A DNA stretch of 64,000 bases, from the NCBI RefSeq assembly GCF_013393905.1, contig NZ_CP040272.1, positions 3,592,001-3,656,000 of the forward strand, given 5' to 3'. The notes under the pieces are model-generated. The model saw only the letters and a list, made by a program, of their open reading frames with translations. It had not been told where the DNA came from and made no database searches. The number at the start of each line of letters is the position of its first letter. Position 1 is the first letter of the stretch. Positions 1 through 8,025 of this stretch are shown here, one piece after another. The DNA comes from Nostoc sp. C052. Its GTDB lineage: Bacteria; Cyanobacteriota; Cyanobacteriia; Cyanobacteriales; Nostocaceae. The position numbers and the translations under genes are program-made.

Positions 1-728
1 TTAATAATAGCCACCCTTTAATGGGCGATCGCATCGAACGCCTCTGCCAAATAGCCCGTCACTGGCATCTAGACACCGAACTACATTTTGCAAGCGAACC
101 ATCAAAGGTGAAGCGTCAGTCTTTCTTATTACAAATCGCTCCCTGGTTGGGAATTCCTTTAGGGGTTTTATTTGCAGCTTTAGTCTGGCTAACTTGGCAA
201 CTAGCATTTGCACTCAAGTTTTTAAATCTAAAGTGGATCTATGAAGATTGGTCTTTCATTACAGGCTGCCTTTTGATTGGCTTTAGCATCGGTACAGTAG
301 TGCGGATTAATTCTTTCTTCCCGGATATTAAACCTGCCACTGTGCAAACTGATGACAGCTTACCCAACCTGTTATCTGACCCTTCTGCATTACCCATTGA
401 CAGCATCAGCGTGCGTCTGGTGGGCAAATTATTAGGTCGTCAAGGCACTAGCAACTCCCTAGCGCAAGATTTAATCTTCCAATCCAGTGCGGGTTTGGTG
501 AAATTACACCACATTTCTTGGCTAGGACAGTCAGTCAATCACCAAGATTTAATTGGTAGGCAAATTATCGTCACAGGTTGGTTCCGGCGAGGAGCAACAC
601 CTTGGATTGATATTCAAACCCTACAAACTCAAAGTGGTAAAACCATTCATAGCCCTCATCCCATTTGGTCTACTTTTTTAGCAGTTGCAGCACAGGCTTG
701 GGGCGCATACGTTTTTCTTACTGGTTAA
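1..728 (+). CDS. M48-family peptidase, C-terminal part (5' end outside window)
   Basis: The reading frame is open through the left window edge, so the ATG at 21 is internal, not the start. The first residues read NNSHPLMGDRIERL, the serine/His-Pro plus Asp-Arg-Ile signature that follows the catalytic domain of M48 metallopeptidases; the HExxH site would lie upstream of the window. Two hydrophobic segments follow at about residues 42-66 and 78-96 counted from that ATG, then a soluble beta-rich tail of roughly 120 residues and a last hydrophobic stretch at the C-terminus. This fits the long membrane-anchored M48 proteins of cyanobacteria. What the tail does is not evident. Confidence 0.6.
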   Translation, partial: NNSHPLMGDRIERLCQIARHWHLDTELHFASEPSKVKRQSFLLQIAPWLGIPLGVLFAALVWLTWQLAFALKFLNLKWIYEDWSFITGCLLIGFSIGTVVRINSFFPDIKPATVQTDDSLPNLLSDPSALPIDSISVRLVGKLLGRQGTSNSLAQDLIFQSSAGLVKLHHISWLGQSVNHQDLIGRQIIVTGWFRRGATPWIDIQTLQTQSGKTIHSPHPIWSTFLAVAAQAWGAYVFLTG

Positions 729-840
729 AGAGAGTGCTGAGTGCTGAGTGAGGAGTTAAGAGTTATTTAACTCCAAAGGACAAAGGACAAATTGGAATGT
801 AAACAAAAGTTGCAAGTTTTCTTTACAAGTGTTACATTTA

Positions 841-869
841 TTCACACAAACAATAGCAGCCGATATAAC
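841..869 (+). promoter_or_regulatory. Candidate sigma-70 promoter for a small RNA
   Basis: TTCACA at 841-846 (5 of 6 matches to the -35 consensus) and TATAAC at 864-869 (5 of 6 to the -10) are separated by exactly 17 bp. No convincing reading frame starts after it, and a terminator-like hairpin lies about 80 bp downstream. Confidence 0.45.
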
Positions 870-875
870 TCAGCA

Positions 876-974
876 CTACTGCTTAGTTGTTAATTCGGAT
901 GCTTTTTCCCCTGCTTCATACCTTTTATCCTCCCAACACAGCAAAAAATTAACCAGCCAATGGCTGGTTTTTGT
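876..974 (+). ncRNA. Candidate intergenic small RNA, about 100 nt
   Basis: The interval lies between a good promoter match and a hairpin plus T-tract at 951-972, in a 660-bp gap between a peptidase gene and an RRM protein gene. Just before the hairpin is a CU-rich stretch at 921-934 (CCTTTTATCCTCCC), expected to be single-stranded and complementary to Shine-Dalgarno-like sequences. That resembles the general design of cyanobacterial regulatory RNAs with an exposed CU-rich seed. The invariant Yfr1 motif was not found, so no known family is assigned. A short overlapping reading frame at 829-1068 has no recognisable features. The call is inference from signals. Confidence 0.4.
946..973 (+). terminator. 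Rho-independent-type terminator
   Basis: AACCAGCC (951-958) pairs with GGCTGGTT (962-969) across a 3-nt loop. A run of A precedes it at 943-948 and Ts follow to 972, so it could act in both directions. It ends the candidate small RNA. Confidence 0.6.
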
Positions 975-1190
975 CTCAAAATATGCTCTCTTGAATAAAA
1001 AAATGTGTTTCATGTTACGATGCAGTAATACTAATGCCGGAAATATATGCGCTAAACTAGCTACGTAGAAAATACCGTGGTAATGTAGGGAATGGTATTT
1101 GATTCTGCGAAAAAGAGCATGGAAGAAAGCGTGTACTTTAGCAGGCACTAGGCTATTAAATTTACAATTCTTAGAATTAAGGTGTTATTA

Positions 1191-1213
1191 GCTCACCATA
1201 GTGTGAGCCTTTT
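1191..1213 (+). other. Small hairpin with short T-tract in the region before the RRM gene
   Basis: GCTCAC (1191-1196) pairs with GTGAGC (1203-1208), followed by CTTTT. It may be a weak terminator or part of a long leader for the RNA-binding protein gene, whose start is about 180 bp further on. The remainder of 975-1390 shows no gene that I can support. Confidence 0.3.
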
Positions 1214-1390
1214 GATTAAACAAGCTTGATCCCGACGAAAAACTGTATTGTTGTATAGGTTGACAGTTTCGAGCAAAAAAATTGGTTGATGGCAGTCTTG
1301 GTCAATAGCATCTATTTAAAAGTTAAAAGCCTAAGCCAAGTGATTGTTTTCTCGCCTTGCCATGTTCATTTAACTCTGGAGGTATAGTTC

Positions 1391-1897
1391 ATGTCCGTTC
1401 GCCTATATATAGGTAATCTGCCTAAAGATGAAATAGATCGTCAAGATCTGCAAGCCGTTTTTGCAGCAGAAGGTGATGCTGTAACTACTAAATTAATTAA
1501 AGACCGTAAAACTGGCAAATGCCGTGGTTTCGGTTTTCTGACAGTCAACAACGACGAACAAGCTGACGAAATCATTGAAAAATATAATGGTCAGCTGTTC
1601 AAAGACACTCCCATTAAGCTAGAGAAGGCATTACCTCGGACTAAGGGTGAAGAGGGCGAGGAGCAAGCTCCTAAACCAGTTACTCTTGCTAGTAGTAGTA
1701 CCCCGACTCCTAGCCCCAGCAGAGAAGGTAGCCGCCGTGAGAAAAGTTCTAAGAAGCCTCGTCGTGGCGGCGGTGGCGGCGGTTCTCGCGAAAGCAGTAC
1801 CACAACTACCGATTCAGACGCTATTCGTCCAGATCCTCGTTGGGCTTCGGAATTAGAAAAGCTGAAGCAGATGCTAGCTGCACAAACTACGAATTAA
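1391..1897 (+). CDS. RRM-domain RNA-binding protein with basic low-complexity tail
   Basis: A single RNA recognition motif fills residues 2-82. RNP2 is LYIGNLP near residue 5 and RNP1 is RGFGFLTV near residue 45. A low-complexity linker follows, rich in Ser, Pro, Lys and Arg with a run of six glycines, and then a C-terminal block with DPRWASELEKLKQ. That end resembles the conserved end of cyanobacterial Rbp3-type proteins more than the plain glycine-rich tail of the cold-inducible Rbp group, but the assignment is tentative. The start is firm: GGAGG lies about 8 nt upstream of the ATG. Such proteins bind mRNA in the cytoplasm; some direct transcripts to the thylakoid or are cold-regulated. Confidence 0.85.
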   Translation: MSVRLYIGNLPKDEIDRQDLQAVFAAEGDAVTTKLIKDRKTGKCRGFGFLTVNNDEQADEIIEKYNGQLFKDTPIKLEKALPRTKGEEGEEQAPKPVTLASSSTPTPSPSREGSRREKSSKKPRRGGGGGGSRESSTTTTDSDAIRPDPRWASELEKLKQMLAAQTTN

Positions 1898-1920
1898 TCT
1901 GTCAGGGAGAGAAGTTAAAA

Positions 1921-1952
1921 ATTAAAAATCAGAATTTTTTTTGATTTTTAAT
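1921..1952 (+). terminator. AT-rich hairpin after the RRM gene
   Basis: ATTAAAAATCA (1921-1931) pairs perfectly with TGATTTTTAAT (1942-1952) around a T-rich loop, 24 bp after the stop codon. Likely transcription end of the RNA-binding protein gene. The rest of 1953-2337 is AT-rich with nothing recognised. Confidence 0.45.
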
Positions 1953-2337
1953 TTTTAATTGTCGATTATTATCTAGCTGCTTAGTTAAATCTACTTGCAG
2001 CTAATTTTGTAATTGCGAATCGCATCTACACTAGTCACACTAAGACGTACCTTAGAGCTAGGAGCGTTCAAAATCTCAATCAAATCAAACGATATATAAA
2101 TTTCACTCAATTATCATACTTACGTAATAGAAAAAGTATATATTGATGCAACTATAGTTTTTGTAAGCTTGCTTATAAAAAAATTAAGTTTTTGTCATTA
2201 GATGCCTTAAAAAATCTGAATGATGTGAATGCGATGCCTAAGTTGGGCTGCGCCTATGCAGTAATTGTCTGGATTTGACAAGTTATAGTCAATGATGGTT
2301 GTTATAGCTAGCTGAGATATGGCAACGTAAACCGGAA

Positions 2338-2368
2338 GCGCGTAAGCGCAGCTCGCCGTAGGCATCGC
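2338..2368. repeat. Nostoc-type interspersed repeat (GCGTAAGCGCAGCTCGCCG type)
   Basis: A GC-rich block in an AT-rich gap contains a short internal palindrome (GCGTAAGCGC) and the tail CGTAGGCATCGC. A degenerate relative lies at about 4059-4084 (GCGTAGGCATAGCCCGTCG). Such blocks recur between genes and occasionally inside genes in this window. Confidence 0.55.
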
Positions 2369-2419
2369 TCTAAAGATAATTTACACTCAAAGTGGTACCG
2401 ATCGTTTGCTGCTTCTGTT

Positions 2420-2860
2420 ATGTCCTCAACTCTAGATTCTTTGCCACCTGCGCTAGCTAAAATTGTCCAGCGCTTTCAACGCGCTTCTGAACCGAAGCGG
2501 CGCTACGAACAGCTAATCTGGTATGCTCAGAAGCTTAATGAGTTCCCAGAAGCCGATAAATTACCCGAAAATAAAGTTCCTGGTTGCGTGTCTCAAGTTT
2601 ATATCACCGCAGCCTTGGATGACGGTAAGGTTATATTTCAGGGCGATTCCGATTCCCAGTTAACTAAAGGATTAGTAGGGCTTCTGGTTGAAGGATTGCA
2701 GGGACTAACGCCAACTGAGATTGTCCAACTTACCCCAGATTTTATTCAAGAAACAGGTTTAAACGTTAGCCTGACACCTTCCCGTGCTAATGGGTTTTAC
2801 AACATTTTTAAAACCATGCAAAAAAAAGCATTGGAATGTAAGTTAGATTTGCCTAACTAA
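2420..2860 (+). CDS. sufE: SufE-family cysteine desulfurase accessory protein
   Basis: The 146-residue protein has the typical SufE length and fold signature. The sulfur-accepting cysteine is Cys56 in the conserved context VPGCVSQV. By family knowledge SufE takes persulfide sulfur from the cysteine desulfurase SufS and passes it to the SufBCD scaffold for iron-sulfur cluster assembly. It stands alone here, with a hydrolase gene after it on the same strand; no other suf gene is in view. The start ATG follows a pyrimidine-rich stretch without a clear ribosome binding site. Confidence 0.9.
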   Translation: MSSTLDSLPPALAKIVQRFQRASEPKRRYEQLIWYAQKLNEFPEADKLPENKVPGCVSQVYITAALDDGKVIFQGDSDSQLTKGLVGLLVEGLQGLTPTEIVQLTPDFIQETGLNVSLTPSRANGFYNIFKTMQKKALECKLDLPN

Positions 2861-2941
2861 ACTTGGTCATTAGTCATTGGTAATTTGCAATTGGACTTTG
2901 GACAACTGACAAATAACGTACAACTACCAAAATTTAGTCTT

Positions 2942-3853
2942 ATGTCAACCAATGTATTATCTACCTTTGCTACTATTGGCTTTGGTGGAGTAGTTCAGGA
3001 GTATCTCTGGAACTGGGAAAATCAGCAATTACGCGTTGTTTATGAAACCCTTGGTAAAGGTTCACCGCTATTGCTATTACCAGCTTTCAGCAGTGTTTCG
3101 ACGCGTTTGGAAATGGGCGAACTTGCCAAATTACTAGCTCCCCATTTTCAAGTAGTAGCCATAGATTGGCCTGGATTTGGTGAATCTTCTCGCCCTAGCT
3201 TGAATTATCGACCGGAAATATATCAGCACTTTCTGGAAGATTTTGTCAAAGCTGTTTTTAATACTCCTGTTACTGTAGTAGCAGCTGGTCATACAGCTAG
3301 TTACGTTTTACAATTAGCTGTGAAATCGGCTGCTTTCTCAAAGATTATATTGTTAGCTCCTACTTGGCGTGGGCCTTTGCCGACAATGGGGGCAAGTCAG
3401 CAAATAGCTGGTTTTGTGAGAGAATTGGTGCGATCGCCTATACTTGGTCAAGCTCTCTACAAACTCAATACTGCCCCATCTTTATTAAGTTTTATGTACC
3501 GTCGTCATGTCTTTACTGACGCAGCTAAAATTACACCCAGTTTCATTGAGAAAAAGTGGCAGACGACTCAACAACCAGGAGCGCGATTTGCATCTGCTGC
3601 CTTTGTAACTGGTAATCTCGATGCTGTACACGCACAATCTGATTTTCTGGGACTTGTACAGTCTTTAACCGTACCGCTCATGGTAGTAATTGGGGAATCT
3701 AGCCCTCCCAAATCACGAGAAGAAATGAATGCTTTGGTAGCCTTACCAGGAGTGAGAAGTGTTGTTATCCCTGGTTCTTTGGGACTACATGAAGAATATC
3801 CAGCAGTTGTTTTAGAAGCAATTCAAGATTTTTTGTTCTCTTCAGAAAATTAA
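2942..3853 (+). CDS. Alpha/beta-fold hydrolase-like protein with Thr at the nucleophile position
   Basis: The order is alpha/beta hydrolase: LLLLPAFSS (oxyanion loop region, about residue 43), VVAIDWPGFGESSRP (about 71), a nucleophile elbow near 116, and a late histidine in GLHEEYP. The elbow reads A-G-H-T-A-S, which places Thr118 where Ser, Asp or Cys is normal, so ordinary esterase activity is uncertain. The ATG at 2942 is preferred over an upstream TTG at 2885 because alignment-like features begin after it and the upstream stretch looks like intergenic repeat. Substrate unknown. Confidence 0.75.
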   Translation: MSTNVLSTFATIGFGGVVQEYLWNWENQQLRVVYETLGKGSPLLLLPAFSSVSTRLEMGELAKLLAPHFQVVAIDWPGFGESSRPSLNYRPEIYQHFLEDFVKAVFNTPVTVVAAGHTASYVLQLAVKSAAFSKIILLAPTWRGPLPTMGASQQIAGFVRELVRSPILGQALYKLNTAPSLLSFMYRRHVFTDAAKITPSFIEKKWQTTQQPGARFASAAFVTGNLDAVHAQSDFLGLVQSLTVPLMVVIGESSPPKSREEMNALVALPGVRSVVIPGSLGLHEEYPAVVLEAIQDFLFSSEN

Positions 3854-3898
3854 ATCCTCACTTATCCATCAAAGTCTAATTTTCTTGTTTGCGATAAT

Positions 3899-4084
3899 TT
3901 TTATTGCATAGCACTTTTCGTTTGTATGCAATATACTCTGACCTCTCTCCTAAAAGGCTAACGTGTATACACAAGTCAAATTACCCCCATATTTACACCG
4001 TAGCTCCTAAGAGGAGAGAAGTTTAGAGAAAGCTCAAACTTATCGCATACAAATGAGCGTAGGCATAGCCCGTCGTAGACATCA
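3899..4084. repeat. Degenerate interspersed repeat region
   Basis: This gap contains CGTTTGTATGCAATA, ACCTCTCTCCTAAAAGG and CTCCTAAGAGGAGAGA. The same building blocks appear in opposite orientation near 41040-41170 (CTCTCTCCTCTTAGGAGAGAGG and TTGCATACAAACG), so the two regions appear to be copies of one repeat family. The right end carries a GCGTAGGCATAGCCCG block. No gene seen. Confidence 0.45.
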
Positions 4085-4115
4085 CTATAATTGCGTCTCT
4101 ACCAACTAAATCCTT

Positions 4116-4877
4116 ATGCCAAACACTATTTCAATTACCAATTCTCCAATTCCCAATCCCGTCCCGAAATCAACAATTATTCGTTTGGAGAATATCTTTA
4201 AAATCTATGGCAGTGGTGAAACCGAAGTCAGAGCCCTCAACGATGTAAATTTGACTATCCACGAAGGCGAATATTGTTCAATTATGGGGCCTTCTGGTTC
4301 AGGTAAATCCACAGCCATGAATATTATCGGCTGTCTAGACCGTCCCAGCGGCGGACATTATTACTTAGATAATATCGATGTGGCGCAAATGGATGATAAA
4401 TCCTTGGCACACATCCGTAATAAAAAGCTGGGGTTTGTCTTCCAACAATTCCACCTATTACCCCAACTCACAGCATTAGAAAACGTGATGCTACCGATGG
4501 TGTATGCTAGTGTCGATCCAAAAGAAAGAAGCGATCGCGCTATAGTTGCACTGACAAGAGTCGGTTTAGCAAATCGCCTCAACAACAAACCAACTCAACT
4601 ATCTGGTGGACAACAACAAAGAGTAGCGATCGCCCGTGCGATCGTCAATCGTCCCGTAGTACTCCTGGCCGATGAACCAACAGGCGCACTTGATTCACGC
4701 ACTACCCAAGAAGTCTTAGATATTTTTGGCGAACTCAATGCTAGTGGAATCACCGTTGTCATGGTGACACATGAACCAGAAGTTGCCCGCCAAACTCAGC
4801 GCATCGTTTGGTTTCGTGATGGCCAAGTAGTACACTCCAACCTTACCCCAGCCGACTTGAGTCAGTTAGCCGTCTGA
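4116..4877 (+). CDS. ABC transporter ATP-binding protein, MacB/LolD type
   Basis: A complete nucleotide-binding domain is present: Walker A GPSGSGKST (about residue 59), Q-loop FVFQQFHLLPQ (about 109), signature LSGGQQQRVAIARA (about 162), Walker B VVLLADEP (about 181) and H-loop VMVTHEPE (about 217). The sequence is closest to the MacB/LolD/FtsE-like group that drives mechanotransmission-type exporters. It is not the heterocyst DevA type, whose N-terminus differs. No permease or membrane-fusion gene lies next to it, so the partner must be encoded elsewhere. The N-terminal 20 residues are a Pro/Asn/Ser-rich extension. Confidence 0.88.
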   Translation: MPNTISITNSPIPNPVPKSTIIRLENIFKIYGSGETEVRALNDVNLTIHEGEYCSIMGPSGSGKSTAMNIIGCLDRPSGGHYYLDNIDVAQMDDKSLAHIRNKKLGFVFQQFHLLPQLTALENVMLPMVYASVDPKERSDRAIVALTRVGLANRLNNKPTQLSGGQQQRVAIARAIVNRPVVLLADEPTGALDSRTTQEVLDIFGELNASGITVVMVTHEPEVARQTQRIVWFRDGQVVHSNLTPADLSQLAV

Positions 4878-4887
4878 TAGGTTCTTC

Positions 4888-4907
4888 AAGTCCGCATACG
4901 CGGACTT
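4888..4907 (+). terminator. Palindromic hairpin after the ABC gene
   Basis: AAGTCCGC pairs with GCGGACTT across ATAC, beginning 10 bp after the stop. The same AAGTCCGC...GCGGACT motif forms part of the larger fold-back element at 48995-49096, so this is probably a truncated repeat reused as a terminator between two convergent genes. Confidence 0.5.
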
Positions 4908-4939
4908 AGTTTGTGTCGCTGCACGTGTGCCAAAACCGA

Positions 4940-5470
4940 TTACAAGCTTGACGTTTTCCCAGTTTCGGCTTGCGTTGCGATCGGCTTGACATCGGTGTAA
5001 CCCAACTCACCAGCTATTGTCCGAAACACTGACATTTGTTCTTCAAAATCTAGTTCTTCAATTTGGGAAACCAGATTGTTAATTGCCTTACTTGACTGGT
5101 AGCTAGCTGGCATCCCAACCACCGTATTCCCCATAGCTACCGCCCAAGCATACCAAACTAACAACTGGTTATTTTCTTTGATTGCCCCATAAGCACGAGA
5201 ATATTCTGTGTCTTTGCGGTTAACAATATCCCGCATAATATCTAGTTGCTGCTCATCGGATAATTGAAAATAATCTCCTAGTAAAAGTGGTGCTAACTCT
5301 GGTTCGGCCGCAGCAGGAGCCGCTGGCGTAATCGAATCACCCATTTTTTCATAAACAAAATAGAACCAAGCTAATTTGGCATCGGTATCTAAGGCATTAA
5401 ACCCATCCACCAATTTTTGAGTTTCATTGCTCTGAGCTTGAGAAATAGTTTTGTCGTAACTTGCAGTCAT
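4940..5470 (-). CDS. Helical carotenoid protein (OCP N-terminal-domain homologue, HCP)
   Basis: The 176-residue helical protein matches the N-terminal domain of orange carotenoid protein: DAKLAWFYFVYEKMG (residues 30-44), LSDEQQLDIMRDIV (70-83) and NNLVSQIEELDFEEQ (131-145). Tyr40 and the Trp106/Trp109 pair fall about where OCP stacks its keto-carotenoid (inferred alignment). Family knowledge: HCPs carry one carotenoid and act as singlet-oxygen or phycobilisome quenchers, sometimes loaded by a CTDH partner. A CTDH gene lies 2.5 kb away at 8026. A Pro/Ala loop (residues 49-60) breaks the domain. The C-terminal 15 residues look disordered. Which HCP clade cannot be settled by eye. Confidence 0.9.
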   Translation of the reverse strand: MTASYDKTISQAQSNETQKLVDGFNALDTDAKLAWFYFVYEKMGDSITPAAPAAAEPELAPLLLGDYFQLSDEQQLDIMRDIVNRKDTEYSRAYGAIKENNQLLVWYAWAVAMGNTVVGMPASYQSSKAINNLVSQIEELDFEEQMSVFRTIAGELGYTDVKPIATQAETGKTSSL

Positions 5471-5595
5471 TATTGTTTGTCTCCAGGATAATTTAATCGG
5501 CCAAGCTAATTTTTACCAGAGTTCGACAATCAGATTCTACTGTCGATAGAAAGAGTTAAATTAATTGGAAATTTCAGCTTTAATCTACCTTTTAA

Positions 5596-5615
5596 TAGAG
5601 AGAAAAGTCTCTCTA
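5596..5615 (+). promoter_or_regulatory. 8-bp hairpin in the divergent HCP intergenic region
   Basis: TAGAGAGA (5596-5603) pairs with TCTCTCTA (5608-5615) over AAAG. It lies 78 bp before the start at 5694, between two copies of AAGCAATAAAA (5620-5630 and 5662-5672 lie just downstream). The 223-bp gap is shared by the divergent HCP gene and the acidic-protein gene, so it may hold control sites for both. Confidence 0.3.
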
Positions 5616-5693
5616 AAGGAAGCAATAAAACAGCGAATTGCTTTGCTATGCTTGCTCAAGTAAGCAATAAAAATTTACCTTAAGGTTTTAATT

Positions 5694-6068
5694 ATGCCTG
5701 ATGAAGTAAAGCCCAATTTAAATGAATCTCCCACTCATGATTCACAATTAGCAGCTGAAAGCATAGCTAGTGGTAACGAAAAAGCACCAACGGTAGATTT
5801 TGATGCTGATTATGCAGCTGCACAAAAATTTAGTATCAGTGAAGTCGATCGCACAGATAAAGGTGAAGCAGCAGCCGAAGTAGCCACAGCACCCAAATAT
5901 CAAACCTCTAAGCCACAAGAGACAAAAACTGAAGCGCAGTCAACAGGTAATCCTGATGATTATGCAGAGTTAGCAAAGGAAGTTGGCAATTCTAAGACTG
6001 GGGGTGTAACTAATGTCACTGATGATTTAGTAAAACAAGCTTTAGAAAAGGGTGAACGGAAAAATTAG
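5694..6068 (+). CDS. Small acidic, probably disordered protein
   Basis: I do not recognise this 124-residue protein. It is hydrophilic, rich in Ala, Glu, Asp, Lys and Thr, and has no hydrophobic segment, no cysteine and no repeat. The composition suggests an intrinsically disordered or stress-type protein. It is transcribed divergently from the HCP gene across a 223-bp gap and starts with a clean ATG. Coding character is supported by uninterrupted length and the lack of a competing frame. Position suggests co-regulation with photoprotection, but that is inference. Confidence 0.6.
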   Translation: MPDEVKPNLNESPTHDSQLAAESIASGNEKAPTVDFDADYAAAQKFSISEVDRTDKGEAAAEVATAPKYQTSKPQETKTEAQSTGNPDDYAELAKEVGNSKTGGVTNVTDDLVKQALEKGERKN

Positions 6069-6220
6069 GTTTTCCTGATATCTTGCTATTTTGTTGGGTT
6101 GGGCAATGTCACAAATATTGAAATTGGAGTTTTCGGTATTGGTAGACATTGCCCATTTCAGTATTTCTGTCATTTGTCAATATTTAGGATTTTCACTATT
6201 GACTTTTGACTATTTATTAA

Positions 6221-7804
6221 TTAAGCACCATTCATCACTTCTAGTAGTTCACTAGGCCGTTCAATTAAATAATCTGGATTTTGCTTGGCGAGTACTTCTG
6301 CTGAGTTAAAGCCCCAAGTTACTGCAATCACTTGGATATTGGCTTTCTTTGATGCTTCTATATCTCTGGTTTCATCACCAACATAAATAACTTCTTGCGG
6401 TTTGAGTTGTTTTTGCCGCAACACATTATTAATAATCGTTGTCTTACCAAAAATTGTAATTCCTGAGTAGATAAAATCAAATAGATGATTTAAATCATTG
6501 ATTGTGAGGAACTGCGTAACATTTTCTTTAGAATTAGAAGTGATAATACCTAGTTTATATCCTTGATTTTGGAGTTCTGTTAATGCCTCTTTAATTCCTG
6601 GAATTGGCTTTAATTCTGGGATTTTGTTTTTTAATTCTCCTTTAACTTTTTTAACTAGAAAAGGTATTTTAAATAGAGAAACTCCAGAGTACTTAATGAT
6701 TTCCCTAGATGTTAAGTTCTTGAGAAAGGCTAATTGTTCTGGATGTATGTGTCTATAACCAAAGTCTAAAGCTAGACGATTAGCAATACTTACAAGGGCA
6801 TCTACTGTATCAGCAATGGTGCCATCAAAATCAAAAATAATTACTTTCGGGGTCATTCTTTGTCTGGATGCGTCAAGATTAGCTAGGGCGTTGCGTCGTA
6901 ACATTTCTGGCTTAATCCGCCGCAAGGCAGATGCTCGAAATTGTTTATCCCACTCCTGATCTGAGATTTGGGCTAATTCTAGCAGCTTGGGAGTAATATT
7001 CCCAGGATAGGGCTGAAATTCTGCAATATCAGTTGTTTGGGCAAAACGTTGATTCCAAGGACAAACATCTTGGCAAATATCACACCCAGCAACCCAGCCT
7101 TGCAAATGAGGTGTGATTGTCTGTGGCAATTCCTCAGCGCGATTTTCAATGGTATGATAGGCAATGCAGCGATTAGCATCTACAACAAAAGGCTGAGTAA
7201 TTGCACCTGTAGGACAAGCCTGAAGACAACGAGTACAGCTACCACAGTGTTCTGTATGCGGGCGATCGCTCTCTAATTCCAAGTTGGTCAATACTTCTCC
7301 CAAAAATATCCAAGAGCCATATTGCCGTGTAATCACATTACCATTCTTGGCAATCCAACCAATTCCAGCAAGTTGAGCCAACACTTTATCTTGCACTGGG
7401 CCGGTATCTGCATAATAAGTAGCTCTTACGCCTGCATCAAGAGATTCTAGCCACATAGATAGCTGCTTGAGTTTTTTATGCATCAACTTATGGTAATCTC
7501 TTCCCCAACCATAACGAGAAATTTTGGCGTATTCCTCACCTTCAGGACGTTGATGTGGTGTGTAGTAATTCAGCGCCACACATACTAGCGATCGCACTTC
7601 TGGCATCACTAAGCGAATATCCTGACGCTTTGGGTTAGCCATCCATTTCATATCGGCGTGATAACCCAGTTCAATCCATGCTTGTAACCTCTGCGCTTCT
7701 GTGGCATCTACCCTATCTACAGCAGCAATTCCAACTTTGTGAAAGCCCAACTCGCTGGCTTTTTCTTTCACCAGACTGCTGCTTGTTACGGAATAGTGAT
7801 TCAT
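6221..7804 (-). CDS. queG: Fusion of epoxyqueuosine reductase QueG with a HAD-family phosphatase
   Basis: Residues 1-316 form a full QueG: the cobalamin-dependent core includes YADTGPVQDKVLAQ and GWIAKNG, followed by two 4Fe-4S motifs, CGSCTRCLQACP and CDICQDVCPWN. Family role: reduces epoxyqueuosine to queuosine at tRNA position 34. Without a stop the frame continues into a HAD domain starting at an internal Met (base 6856), with motif I DFDGTIADT, motif II IITSNS, a Lys in FGKTT and motif IV VGDETRDIEASK. The HAD part resembles phosphoglycolate-phosphatase-type enzymes. The two parts normally occur as separate genes, so this is a genuine fusion or a lost stop codon. The ATG at 7804 is preferred to a TTG at 7831. 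Confidence 0.85.
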   Translation of the reverse strand: MNHYSVTSSSLVKEKASELGFHKVGIAAVDRVDATEAQRLQAWIELGYHADMKWMANPKRQDIRLVMPEVRSLVCVALNYYTPHQRPEGEEYAKISRYGWGRDYHKLMHKKLKQLSMWLESLDAGVRATYYADTGPVQDKVLAQLAGIGWIAKNGNVITRQYGSWIFLGEVLTNLELESDRPHTEHCGSCTRCLQACPTGAITQPFVVDANRCIAYHTIENRAEELPQTITPHLQGWVAGCDICQDVCPWNQRFAQTTDIAEFQPYPGNITPKLLELAQISDQEWDKQFRASALRRIKPEMLRRNALANLDASRQRMTPKVIIFDFDGTIADTVDALVSIANRLALDFGYRHIHPEQLAFLKNLTSREIIKYSGVSLFKIPFLVKKVKGELKNKIPELKPIPGIKEALTELQNQGYKLGIITSNSKENVTQFLTINDLNHLFDFIYSGITIFGKTTIINNVLRQKQLKPQEVIYVGDETRDIEASKKANIQVIAVTWGFNSAEVLAKQNPDYLIERPSELLEVMNGA

Positions 7805-8025
7805 TTTTTTATTGGGATTTTGCCTAACCAAAGGCGATTTCAGTTTACATTATGTAGTCAATACTTTTGATTAAGATTTATTACTTACACCACATATAGC
7901 CACTCTTAAGACTTCCATCGTAGGGAAGATTTACCAATATGTAGTAATCTATCTCAACAGCGGCTTTCTTTTCATATATTTTTGTACTGAAATTAATATT
8001 GAGCTAACATAATATAGGTAATTTT

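Noticed and set aside
876..974. Assignment of the candidate small RNA to Yfr1
   Set aside because: The invariant Yfr1 core motif is absent; only a general CU-rich resemblance exists.
829..1068. 79-residue plus-strand frame and an overlapping 90-residue minus-strand frame
   Set aside because: No motif, no ribosome binding site and the frames cross a clear terminator hairpin; better explained as non-coding RNA region.
4116..4877. Assignment of the ABC ATPase to DevA of the heterocyst glycolipid exporter
   Set aside because: No devB/devC neighbours and the N-terminal part resembles the MacB group rather than DevA.
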